Assembly (NCBI GenBank): GCA_963922205.1
Contig: CAWUHX010000338.1
Span: forward strand, 186,001-250,000
Direction of reading: 5' to 3'
DNA length: 64,000 bases
DNA from: Romanomermis culicivorax
Lineage: Eukaryota > Nematoda > Enoplea > Mermithida > Mermithidae
The translations under genes were made by a program, and so were the position numbers. Below are positions 22,278 to 32,452 of this stretch, piece after piece (the first letter of the stretch is position 1; the number at the start of each line of letters is the position of its first letter). The notes under the pieces are model-generated. The model did not search any database, was not told where the DNA came from, and was given only the letters and a program-made list of their open reading frames with translations.

Positions 22278-23945
22278 TAGTTCATTAGAAAATTCCCGGA
22301 TGGGGAAGAAAAAAGAAGGATATACTTGCATGGATAGTTGCAAAGCTAGAAGAAGGAATGGACTAGATTTTTGAGAACTTGGGTTAAAGTTGGAAAAAAT
22401 TCACTTTTGTAATATTGGATTTTTCTCATTTCGCATTAAAAAATGTTTCATGTTCATGGAAAAGTATATTCTGCAGCTAAGTGAATCAGCACACCCACCA
22501 ACCATTGATAGGGTGGGGGAGTAAACCCTTCCACTGAGACTCTGGATACCCCTAACTGGCCTTACATTGTTTCACAAATATGACATTTTCATTCAATAGG
22601 CGCTATTTCTATACTTTTTGTTCATTTTTGTTGCAAACAATTCAATGCAGAGGTTGATCAAGAAGGACCATAATACCATAAGATTTCATGGCATAGAGCA
22701 GAGCAAGTTTGCCCATCAGATTACCAGAGGTAGAGATGAGAAATTAGTGAATAGTGTTTCATATGTGGGTGCCTGATACAATTTTGTTTCGTTTAAAATC
22801 AAACTTCGGGTAAAATCAAACATGCATCCATTTAGAGACATAAGTTTGGCAATGATAATTGTATCAAAGTAGTATGTGCATGGCCGAATGAAAAACTTTT
22901 TAAAGGCATTTTAGTATGCTTTATCCTGTCGCCCTGTTTGCAGATAGGGCGCAATAACTGTAACCGGGGCCCATATCTACTAAAGGTTCTACCTCGAGTT
23001 CAAAGATTGTCTCGAACAAAACAGCAACCACCTCAGTTTCAGCTGTTGCACTAACATGTCAATGTGTTTGCTATAAGCTCGATGTCTTCAGGATTATCCC
23101 CATTTCACGCTTTTGGCTTGCACTCTTTTCTTAAATTTTTTTATTTCTAGACTGCAATTCCTGAACCAATCTTAAACCTGATGTGAGGATTGTTAGCTCA
23201 GCATGAAAATAATCTTGCCATTGTGATTAGCTGAAACTAAGGATTAGTTCTTTAGTGCTCCGCAATTTGAAAATCTTATGACCTGGGTAACCAGTCTTTA
23301 CAGTACTCCTGTTAGTCAGGTATTTTGCATACCCAACCTAAGTACTCTTATTAAGTATACTCAAACATTGGAGTATATAAGTGTTTTACCCATACAATAT
23401 CTCGTTAGAAATTCGGGTAAACAGGTCACCTGAATACCTAGATAGCATGCATGTTTCATTTTTGAAATTGACCTGGGTAGGTATACCCAGGTACCCAAAA
23501 TACCTGGGTACTCAGTATGAAGCACGAGTGAGGATCAGCAAATTAAGCCAGACGTTTTGACCTGGGTAGGTATACCCAGATACCCAAAATACCCGGGTAC
23601 TCAGTATGAAGCACGAATGAGGATCAGCAATTTCTATGGTGCTTAATTATGCTTTTTCAATCAATTTCAGTGAAGTCAAACATTAGCTTGCATATAATTT
23701 TCATCCAAAAAAATTTTACTGTGGTTGATACAATGCTATGGGAGGACGAAATGCACGAAGCTGCAGAATATACTTTTCCACGGACATGAAACATTTTTTA
23801 ATGAGAAAGAATAAAAATCCAATAGTACAAAAGTGTATTTTTCAAACTTTAACTCAAGTTCTCAAAAATCTAGTCCACTCCTTCGGCTATCCAAGCAAGT
23901 GAATTCTTCTTTTTTCTGCCCCATCGGGGCATTTTCTAATAAACT
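22278..23945. mobile_element. Long-inverted-repeat (foldback) element, ~200-bp arms
   Basis: Left arm 22278-22490 and right arm 23742-23945 are inverted copies: TTAGAAAATTCCCGGATGGG at the left faces CCCCATCGGGGCATTTTCTAA at the right, and ATTAAAAAATGTTTCATG faces its complement. About 1.25 kb between the arms has no coding frame. Outer flanks resemble each other for a few more bases (TAGTTCATTAG and complement), and I could not define a target duplication. It is probably a non-autonomous DNA transposon in the carrier intron. Confidence 0.75.
23470..23632. repeat. ~90-bp direct duplication inside the foldback element
   Basis: GACCTGGGTAGGTATACCC ... GAAGCACGAGTGAGGATCAGCAA occurs twice (from 23470 and from ~23559), nearly identical and recent by its look. 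The unit itself contains a palindromic GGGTAGGTATACCC-type core. Similar GGTATACCC-like phrases nearby (23330-23400) are weaker. Confidence 0.8.
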
Positions 23946-24011
23946 AATAGAATTTGGGTGAGGGATTTTTGGATCACCTTCCGATCCATTGTAAGTTTCC
24001 AATACTTTCAG

Positions 24012-24572
24012 ATAACTGCTGGCTCAATTTTCGGCGGATTCCTGCAATGGATACCAAGTTGCCCTATCGAAGTTGTCAAAATCAAAATGCAAGTTCAAAC
24101 CGAGAAACAAAATTTCTACAAAAACCCTTCCGACTGTTGGATCAAGGTATGGCGCGGCCGAAAACTCAAAGGTCTTTATGCCGGCGGATCTACTTTACTA
24201 CTCCGCGACCTTATCGCCTTTGCTTTTTACCTGCCGGTTTACGAATTTTTCCTCAACAACGGTCCTCTAAGTCGGCAGGACCTTAGTTCCAGAACCGCAA
24301 AGGTGGCCGCAGCTGGTGGCGCTGCTGGAGTTGCTTCATGGCTGGCCATTTTGCCTTTAGACGTAGTGAAAAGTCGTCTACAAGCAGACAATCTCGCCTG
24401 TCCGACCTACAAAGGTAGCTGGGATTGCGCCAAAAAAAGTTACAAGAAAGAAGGACTGCTGATTTTTTATCGGGGATGGTCGATGGTAGCCTTGAGGGCC
24501 TTCCCGGTTAATGCTGTCATTTTTATAGTGTACGATAAGCTCAAGACTTATTTTTGTTATAAAGTAAAATGA
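24012..24572 (+). CDS. Mitochondrial carrier (SLC25A45/47/48-like), last coding exon
   Basis: The exon follows a polypyrimidine-type acceptor (ATACTTTCAG) and runs 186 codons to TGA at 24570-24572. It holds the second and third carrier repeats. PIEVVKIKMQ is the second signature and PLDVVKSRLQADN the third. They are followed by the matrix-helix motifs LKGLYAGGS and LIFYRGWSMVALRAFPVNA. The visible exons together give ~273 residues against ~300 for the family, so only about 20-25 N-terminal residues are unaccounted for. The protein is expected in the inner mitochondrial membrane. The codons are intact with no stop or frameshift, in contrast to the decayed transposons that fill the intron before it. 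Confidence 0.9.
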   Translation: MTAGSIFGGFLQWIPSCPIEVVKIKMQVQTEKQNFYKNPSDCWIKVWRGRKLKGLYAGGSTLLLRDLIAFAFYLPVYEFFLNNGPLSRQDLSSRTAKVAAAGGAAGVASWLAILPLDVVKSRLQADNLACPTYKGSWDCAKKSYKKEGLLIFYRGWSMVALRAFPVNAVIFIVYDKLKTYFCYKVK

Positions 24573-24624
24573 TCAAATTTGTAGAGTATGATCCCAAAGC
24601 AGCCTGTTGAGGCAACCTGTTCCC

Positions 24625-24714
24625 GTTACTCGGGGCTTCAGTAAAAGTTAGGCCCAATCCGGGACCTTGCGGCTACCGTCCGCGCGCTCTAACCAACTGA
24701 GCCAACCGAGCAAC
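24625..24714 (-). other. tRNA-like sequence (tRNA pseudogene or SINE head)
   Basis: On the minus strand GTTGCTCGGTTGGCTCAGTT has a perfect D-arm/A-box (TGGCTCAGTTGGTTAGAGC) and a GCGG-ACGGTAG-CCGC anticodon-like hairpin. The ends pair over 12 bp (CCCGTTACTCGG with CCGAGCAACGGG, one mismatch). It is not a normal tRNA: position 33 is not U, the T-arm lacks TTCRA, and ~25 extra bases stand before the 3' stem. It lies ~50 bases after the carrier stop codon. Confidence 0.5.
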
Positions 24715-24720
24715 GGGAAA

Positions 24721-26514
24721 GGCACACTCAAATCACAACAATTCATAGTTAAGGTGGTCGCTATGACCACTCCCAACAAGCCTATGAAGCCATATTAATT
24801 GTTTGCTTTTCGATGCAAAGTTTAGGTTTCAGCTACTGTTGAACTTTATTGCTCACAGAGAATTTTTTATTGTGACCTGGCAAGATGCTATTAATCTGGC
24901 GTAGCACATTTTAACTCGTGCAAATGTGGTGAACTGGGAAGTAAAAGTTTATTTTTTGTTGTCGTATCATAATGCTCATCGACGAAAATTTCACCGCTTG
25001 GTCGGCATTAAGGCTTTTCAAAAAATACGTAAAAATAGCTGACGTAGTCATTTTTAGAATACCGAACTTTTTCAGCATCATTACGAGTTTGGCTTATTAA
25101 GACTACGTTTTCCTCATAAGTCATTGTTTTCCTCAAAGTGATCTTCATGATCATGTATTGTGTTGTTTGGAAACACATGAAATAGAGGAGTGTGCCTGAA
25201 GCCTCAAAATTTACGACTCCTACCGGATGCTAATTTTAAAAATCAAAGTTATGTACTTATTCGATAAACCGTGAAATAGGCCCTCTAAGGATAGACTTTG
25301 AGTCTATTGCATGAGAACCTTATGAATAGCCTGCTGTCTCAAAATGTTCGTAACTGAAATTTAAGAGGAAGTACTGTACCACATTTTTCTTATTCCATGC
25401 AAATCACATATCCTATGAAACTGGGGGTTTGTGAGCTCAATTACCCTCCTTAAGACACAACGCCTTAGGGACTTTAGCTTTGTTGTAGTAAGTCAAAATA
25501 AAAGTGTATCTCAAAAAACATATCTGAGATGGTTTTCGAGGATCTTTTGTACAATTTTACAACCACGATATTCTATTAATTTTCCATCATAAACAAGCCT
25601 ATGCTAAAGATATATCAAATGTTTCAAAAATGTCGTGGCGGTAAAATTACAGAAGAGGGCTGTCCACAACACTCAGACAGATCTGAGATTCATTTTGGGC
25701 TAAAATTCAAATTCCTTGTGCTGCAGCTTGAAAATCAAAATTTTACGATTTTTTGTCATTTTTGCTGCATTCTCTTTCGTTATATACCTATTGTTATGCG
25801 AATACGATAGCTTCATGAATTTTTATCCATTAATGCCCAGGTGAGTGAGCAATAGTTTACACTGGAACTCATAGACTCTGCGTCTAGTTTTATTAACTTT
25901 GGACTGATTACCAAAATCGTCTTTTTAGAGCAAAAAAGTGATACCTTTTGCAGGAAAAAAGTATGCCAACACGTCAACTCTTAACAACATGAAACATTTC
26001 TATCAAAGAATAAAAAAAGTCGATATCAGAATATGGTATTCAAAAATTAGAAAACTGTAGTTATTACAGAGCTTTCCAACACAACATCGTATTATGTTTG
26101 ACATTTCAACCCAAATTGTACAGCAAGAAACGGCATCAGAGTACGGTAGTGAGCTATAACGAAGCTAATGTGATTGAACGGAATATTGATCGACACAGAA
26201 TGAACTGTCTTAAAACAGTGTTTCTCTAAATGAGAGCAAGTAAAATTTTAGTTAAATGGTCCAACTAAATTACAACATATACCCGAAAGAGCACATAATA
26301 TTATTCAGTTTCTTTCGCTGAACACTGCTGTGTCAATATGTTTGCATGAAACTGATTTTTCGATTGCGAAATCTGTTGGAGAATGATGACTTCTGACAGC
26401 ATTTCTTATTTTCATCACAACATGGCAAATACTTGACGTTTTTTCACAATTTTTTTGCATGAGGCACATAGACTTGTTGCTCTACACTTTACGTGATATA
26501 AGTTTAACGGTTGT
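24721..26514. other. No gene seen
   Basis: AT-rich sequence with short open frames only. I found no repeat pair, coding motif or structured RNA. The carrier 3' UTR must end somewhere near its start, but no clear AATAAA with a downstream element was identified. Confidence 0.4.
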
Positions 26515-26795
26515 TAGCGAATTCCTAATTGAGTGATTCCCATATGGCCGATTCCCAATGGAGCGCATTCTTCTCAACTGAACGAATCTCAGACGAGCAA
26601 TCGAGAATGTGATAAAAATTTCTTCATATTTTGATTCTTCATCTTGTATTTTCCTTTTTATGTATTTCGTTTTTCATTGTTTTCTGTGTGTCTTGATCAT
26701 GCTTTTGCTTATGTATGTTGGGGAATCGGCTCACTTGGGAACCGCTCACTGGGAATCATTCTCTCAAGAATCGCCCACATGAGAATACCCTATGT
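26515..26795. mobile_element. Small foldback with GATTCCCA iterons at both ends
   Basis: Left side (26515-26590) and right side (26718-26795) carry several copies of a GATTCCCA-x-x-TG/GCGATTC-like motif, in opposite orientations (GATTCCCATATGGCCGATTC at the left, GGGAATCGGCTCACTTGGGA at the right). The ~130-base centre is AT-rich. The build resembles the iteron-ended elements at 29763 and 48907 in miniature. Confidence 0.45.
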
Positions 26796-27418
26796 GGAAT
26801 ATAGAAATCACAATTTTCGTAAACAAATCTTTGAATTCCACGGGTCGGTTCTTTACAGAGGGCAATACTCTTCCACAAAATTTCAGCTTTCTACCAGCGA
26901 TGTCTTCGGAAAATCGCCAATGCCTGTTTTTATTGAAACGCTTCAAGAAAAAAAAATCTGAATGCAAGTACATACTGTTTCATAATTTTGTAATTTCCTG
27001 CTAAAGCGCATGTCATAGGTGAGAAGTTTGTGAGCTAACTCAAATGGCTCTATATCATTTTTTATGCAAAAATGCCACAGTAAAAGCTTGGAGTAATCGA
27101 TTCTGAAAATATACTTTTTTGTCATTTTTGATTAAAATGTTTTATCAACAAAAGACAATGGGATCTACAGGTCTAGAAAGGCTTATTCAATTTAAGATTT
27201 ATAATGTTTGCAAATTGAAGTATAATTGACAGATTTCAATGTGTTAGTGTGTAACGTAAAATTTCGAACAGCGCATCTCAAAGAATTCGTTATATTTCTT
27301 ATCATCTAGTAAAGCACGTTATCATGTTTTGCTTAGAAGATTGGAAGGTCATTAGTTGATGTGAAACATTTTCTTTCTAGCACTTCTACATTTTACCAGC
27401 AGTCGGATATTTTGTACG

Positions 27419-27667
27419 ATGAAGCTAACATTGATTTTAGCCATCATTATCGCTGTTCTTACGTTAAATTGTCAAAGCACAAATTTTTGCCCCAGCTATG
27501 GCAAACGACCGCCAATAGCAGACGGTTGCGGTGAATGTTTGAACGACGAGGAAGGCGTTTTCCTGAAGTGCATGCTTGGTCGGCTTCATAAATATCAATG
27601 TCAGGACGGTAAAAAGTGCAGGCAGTCTACTGAAATGCATTGTGGTTCCTATGAATGTGTTCCATAA
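27419..27667 (+). CDS. Small secreted cysteine-rich peptide (82 aa), function unknown
   Basis: A single open frame with an evident signal peptide (basic start MKLTL, then a run of Ile/Leu/Ala/Val to about residue 19, cleavage likely after CQST). It is followed by a ~61-residue mature part with eight cysteines, including GCGEC and SYECVP at the end. Eight cysteines suggest four disulfides and extracellular action. I do not recognise the spacing as a named family; such peptides serve as protease inhibitors, antimicrobials or venom-type peptides in animals, and nothing here decides. A strong acceptor (TTTTCTTTCTAG, ending 27380) lies 38 bases before the ATG, pointing to a 5' UTR intron or a trans-splice site. 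The gene is intact. The next ATG is too far in to replace this start. Confidence 0.75.
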   Translation: MKLTLILAIIIAVLTLNCQSTNFCPSYGKRPPIADGCGECLNDEEGVFLKCMLGRLHKYQCQDGKKCRQSTEMHCGSYECVP

Positions 27668-27689
27668 TTGATATATATATATATATGAA

Positions 27690-27859
27690 TAGTATATGCA
27701 CATGAAAATTCTGGATTCAACTTCAAAGCTTCAGGATGCTTGAAATACAAGCTGATTCAAGGACACACCGAAATGTGCATGTATGACAAATATTATAGTT
27801 TCATGTATTTTGTCGGTACCTGCTACGTGGACGTGCTATATTTTGTACCAAAGCTATGA
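27690..27859 (+). CDS. Possible second exon or decayed paralogue after the peptide gene
   Basis: From just after a stop at 27687-27689, a frame without ATG runs ~56 codons to TGA at 27857-27859. It has three cysteines and aromatic-rich coding-looking sequence (SGCLKYKLIQGHTEMCMYDK; FVGTCYVDVLYF). An AATAG acceptor-like site stands at its start. It may be an alternative terminal exon of the preceding gene, or a relic of a neighbouring Cys-rich gene. It could also be chance. Confidence 0.25.
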
Positions 27860-28415
27860 AGTTTTGTCAACATAATATTTACGAACTTTTTTCATAAGGT
27901 TCGGTTCATTTCTGCTGTGCTAGTATATTTTTCTGGTCCTTTGCGAATTTGATTGCTTTATAAATTAACCAATAGTGCAGGTGATAAGTTCTATTAAAGT
28001 GCATTGAACTCTGGTAGCTTTTTTCTCTCATTTAATGCAAAAAAAGAAAGTGGTTTCATGAAAACATAGGAGCACTAAAATTGTTATCATTGGTTCAATA
28101 TTGCATTTTTACAGTGGTCTAAGGTGGTGGCCTCAGACATTAGAGCAGCAAATTCGAAGCAATCATGGAGTAAATTTTTTTCGAATTGCAGAGGGTGGAG
28201 AAAATAAATGAGGAAAAAACATGAAGAAATGTTGGAGCAAACTAAGAGAAGAGACAAGAAAATTGATCTTGATATTGATTCTGCTCGGAGCAGAAGTTTG
28301 GACGAAGGCATATTTTTGCACTGGAAAAACAAGGGCGATGGAATTAGTGGATTTTTTTATTATGTGTATAATATTGACAATTAATGGGAGATGAAGAAGC
28401 GGGTATATGAAGGTA

Positions 28416-28500
28416 TAGGGTATACCTATACGTATGGTATACGTATACGTATGGTATACGTATTCGTATGGTATACGTATACGTATGGTATGGTATACGA
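28416..28500. repeat. GTATAC/GTATGG microsatellite
   Basis: Repeated GTATACGTATACGTATGG-like phrases run for ~85 bases. The sequence is self-complementary (TATACGTATA) and could extrude as a cruciform. Confidence 0.8.
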
Positions 28501-28628
28501 TGAGACCAATTCAGAAAATAAATGCGTTCCCCATATCGAATTCAGAAAGCTGCTGCACGTCATCTGATTGATTTAGTTGGTCACAATTTGACTATAGTCT
28601 ATTTTGTCTATTTTGAGACTCGGTGCGC

Positions 28629-28735
28629 AGGAAGATGTTTACCAAAGTAATAAACAACCTACCTATAGGGGCCCCTTTTTCTTGAGTTGACCGAAGCAGT
28701 TAGGCAATCGGGAAAATAGACTTCGGCCTACGACG
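28629..28735. repeat. Dispersed repeat, related copy at 2436-2545
   Basis: CAGGAAGATGTTTACC... through CTTCGGCCTACGACGCAGGTT, in the same order as the copy in the carrier intron, with small insertions. AACCTACC at one side and GCAGGTT at the other form an imperfect inverted pair. Confidence 0.5.
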
Positions 28736-29754
28736 CAGGTTAACGCGGCACCACAATGCGATATCAGCTGAACGCAAATAAACAAAACAGTAAACAAATG
28801 AGGTATTGAAATAACTGGTAGAAAGGCCGTTGTTTTGAGAGCCGTATAAAGCAGGAAAACACTGATTCAAAAAACTACTGGGCACGACGTCTGTAATTCC
28901 ACCATTATGGCCAGTATGGATAAATCGCCACTTCGGTTGTTCGGCATCATTAAGCCGCCATCAAGATCTTGACATTATAGCAATTGGATTAATTTCTAAG
29001 GCATTATTTTCCTGTTCAAGGCTTTTTTGATCTATTTGATCTCTTCATTTTTTTACGATCTCTCCATAGAAGATTTGTATTTTCATTTTGCGTTTACCTC
29101 GGTCTTCTCGTTCCTGCTTACGGTTTCTTTATTAAGAACTAAAGTTGCACGTTGTCCAACCGATTTTGGGTCATTATTACTTTGTATCAAATCAGTGAAA
29201 TGGGCTAAAGTCACTCTGCGGCGATTCCAGTTTCATCTCCATCTGCATTTTGTTGTTCAATACTCTGAATTGTATTTTGATTCGTTAATAAATGGACTCA
29301 AAGCTGATAGTGGTGCGTCAATAATAAACTTCTGAATTTCTACTCATCGACCCCATACTCATTTCTAGAAGTCAGAATCCCATTTGATAAATAATCGTCT
29401 GATTTCTGCTATTGCACAAAAACTTTGTATTTCTGACCAAAATTGATATCCGAATCATCAACAAATTCATTCTCAATTCGCTCGAAATGTTGTTGTATCA
29501 TTTCATAAACGTTGGTATAAAAATCAGGCAAATTAGTATGTTTAGTCTCTGCTTGGGTCAACAGACGTCAGCAACAGGCTGTAAATCACTCAATAAATTT
29601 TCCTAAGTAAAAGCCAGTAGAGGGCAACAGTTCTGCAGCAGACCAAACACAGCTTTCAGCCACTGTATAACTTGAGTTACGGTACGCCTATTAAACGCTG
29701 GCTTGCAATAGAAAAGCATGCAGCCACCAAGCTGCTTCCTGCAGGCTCTATGTA
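28736..29754. other. No gene seen
   Basis: AT-rich; the open frame at 29027-29335 (102 residues, Phe/Leu-rich at its start) has no recognisable motif and no supporting splice or initiation context. I treat it as chance. Confidence 0.35.
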
Positions 29755-29762
29755 AGAAATAA

Positions 29763-31368
29763 CGGGTCGGTCCCAGATCTGCTACGTAATGCACATCCGC
29801 TACCTAATGCACAACCGCTATATCCGCTACCGTAGTCAGATCCGCTACCGTAGTCAGATCCGCTACCTAGTGCACATCCGCTACATTCTGCTGAGGTATA
29901 TAAGTAAAGGGTCATTAATACTTGCGTTTTTCGGCGGAACAGAACAGAACGGAAAGAAATCGATACAACGTTACTGAACGAAAGGAAAATTTTCGTTCTG
30001 TTCGATTCGGTTGGAGGTTACCGTCGGTCATTTCCTATAAAATTTCAGTTATCCTTTCCGATTGAAAGTGGATTTTCAGGCTGAACGTTTCAAACTGTTG
30101 GCGATCGGTTCTGTTCCGTCGAAAAAGGCAAGTATAAATGGCCCTTAACACGTTATATTTACTTTTTGCGTTGAATAACCTATAGTCTGTTTTTTATAAA
30201 ATGCTTGCAGATGCAAAAGTGACACAAATCAGTACGGTCGTCGAAATTGTTTACATAAAGTTCTTACTGTAAAAGTTTTCACTCGAAAAATCGCTAAAGG
30301 TCAGGCCAGTATCTTCAGAAATTTCCAGCCCTACATGATATTTTGTTCATCAGAAAATCGCAAAAATCTGATATACTACTTGCTTTCCACTTTCATTATT
30401 TGGAAGCATTTCAAGAAAAACAGACTTATAGGCAGGATTTCATTATGGAAGAATACACAGTATACTGTGTACATACATGCATTTACAAATTATTAGGCTC
30501 ATTTAATTTTTTTTATCAATTAGATGGCGCATGTATCGTGAAAATTAAAAATTTCATTCGTTAAAAATTGGGAAATATGGGGTTGCAACAGATGCGCATC
30601 AAAATTTTCAATTTGCCCCGTATTTTCAGAAGTAAATGCAAGAAATTGTGTTCTGCCAAATGCGTGTCACGAACCCTGGTGAGATGCAATGATTTGTTGT
30701 TCTTGGTCCAGGGTTATTCCAATAATTTTAGATGGAAATGAGACAATTGCCATGGATCCACGTCAGCTGAAAATAATCAGTCCTTGGTCAACTCGGGAGG
30801 TATATTCAACAATAGTTTTTTTGTTTAATTTTGAACTCAAAATAATAAAATATTTGAAAATAATTAAAAAAAGTAGTTGAAAAAAATTAAAAAACAAAAC
30901 GAAAACGATATTTTCATCACCCGGATTGGTACAGGTAAAGAATGAAAAACGTCCGTCTAGGCTGATTGTTCTGTCACTCGAGGTACTTGTGTGGTCACTT
31001 TGTTACGCAAATAAGAATTTTCCACGCATTAGTATGTGGTTGGGTGGACATTTTTATGATTTTATTACGTATATCTTTACTAATTAGTGACTTATCTTTA
31101 GGTAGATTCTCTGTAGTATTACGTTTTTTAACCATTCTTGTGGTTCCACAAAAGTGGCAAACAAAATGTTTTTTACATCGCAGAACGCCTACCGTATTCC
31201 ACTTTCTTTTATTCTTTTGTCTTCGGAAAACCCCCATGAAAATAATAGCGAAAACTTTTTCACATTTTTTGCTGTTAGTGGACGTGACTATGGTAGCAGA
31301 TGTGCACTAGGTAGCGGTCGTGTACTAGGTAGCAGATGTGCAGTAGGTAGCGGATCTGCTACCCAATC
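29763..31368. mobile_element. Iteron-ended DNA transposon-like element, copy 1 (8-bp target duplication)
   Basis: The element is flanked by a perfect 8-bp duplication, AGAAATAA (29755-29762 and 31369-31376). Its left end starts CGGGTCGGTCCC and its right end finishes GCTACCCAATC. Just inside are tandem ~18-bp iterons of the type GTAGTCAGATCCGCTACC or GTGCACATCCGCTACCTA (29785-29890), and three to four more in the opposite orientation at the other end (31295-31365). The two termini are not simple inverted copies, but the same two ends recur at 48907-49644. No transposase frame is present. An 8-bp duplication fits hAT or P-like families. A small MITE (29905-30147) is nested within it. Confidence 0.75.
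29905..30147. mobile_element. MITE with ~40-bp terminal inverted repeats
   Basis: AAAGGGTCATTAATACTTGC at the left faces GCAAGTATAAATGGCCCTT at the right, and TTTTTCGGCGGAACAGAAC faces GTTCTGTTCCGTCGAAAAA. The element is ~243 bp and has no coding capacity. A flanking TAA/TTAA-type site would suit a PIF/Harbinger-related MITE, but the duplication is not certain. Confidence 0.7.
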
Positions 31369-31376
31369 AGAAATAA

Positions 31377-32452
31377 TTCATTATGCTCGACGTCCGTGAA
31401 GGAGGAGATTCTTCAAGGTAACTCCTAGCACGCCTCCCACTTCCCCACTTCCCACGTCAGCTCCCACTTCCACTTAGGAGGCGAGTACGAAATAATATCG
31501 TAGCTAGCATGTTAGTGCTAGACTACAATACGTTTCATTTTGGGCACGCCGATTTTCACGTTTAAGGCAAGATTTCTAAAAAACTATAAGACATCCAAAG
31601 CTGAAATTTGACAAAAATATAGAACTCGATGCGGGCTACAACATGGTATCACCTAGAATACTGTAGACATACTGTAGCTAAAGTTATGAGACAAACTAGA
31701 GTACTGTTTTGCCACCTTTTCATAAAAAACGATTATTCTAACGGATTAGCTCGATTGTGGTATTAATATCTTCAGTAGGGTAATATCTCGGGACCACCGC
31801 GAAATTTTTTCGAAATATGCAAATGCGATCTTATTTCAGTGTAAAGAAAAATCTCAAAACTCCGACCAGTAATAACTTTGCGAATATTTAGTCTTTCTAG
31901 ACGATTCTTGTTCTGTTGGATGCAGGCCGCACAAATATCTCGAGTTGTATAAGTCGTAGAAAGCTAATTCTTTTTTTGTTCCATAGCTGAGTAAAATGCC
32001 CAGAGTAAACCACCTTAACATCTAGTATGTGCAGTGCAAAGAAAGTATAAACAAAGCGAAAATGTCCATTCAAAAATTTTTTTTTGTTGCGATTTTCAGA
32101 TTTTTTGTTGCACCATTGAAACGACTTCTTTTTCTAACCCCCAGTTTTGATATTTGTTTTTTGCAAAAATGTATAGTATGTTAGAAATTTGCATAAATGT
32201 TGTTTACAAAAAATTTTTTTCCGATTCATCGATTTTAAGTAGCCCCTTTGCAAAGAGCGTATTTTGTTGTCCCTGATGCATATTTTTGTTTTCTGAAATA
32301 TCTCAACGTACGCTAAAAATTTGCATAAATGATATATGCCAAAAAATGTAAAATTCGCCACATTTTAGTGACTTTCATACTATACTTCGAAAATACACTT
32401 TTTCAGTAAAGAATTTTTTACACTTCCCTCGCAGGAGCTAGAAAGTACGATA
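31377..32452. other. No gene seen
   Basis: AT-rich sequence; a direct CCCACTTCC repeat near 31435-31470 is the only local structure. No coding motif was found. Confidence 0.4.

Noticed and set aside
24625-24714. Functional tRNA on the minus strand
   Set aside because: No U33, no TTCRA T-loop, extra bases before the 3' stem and a 12-bp end stem. Kept only as a tRNA-like repeat.
28395-28500. GTATAC-rich tract as a promoter with multiple TATA boxes
   Set aside because: It is a simple microsatellite and no gene start follows within a sensible distance.
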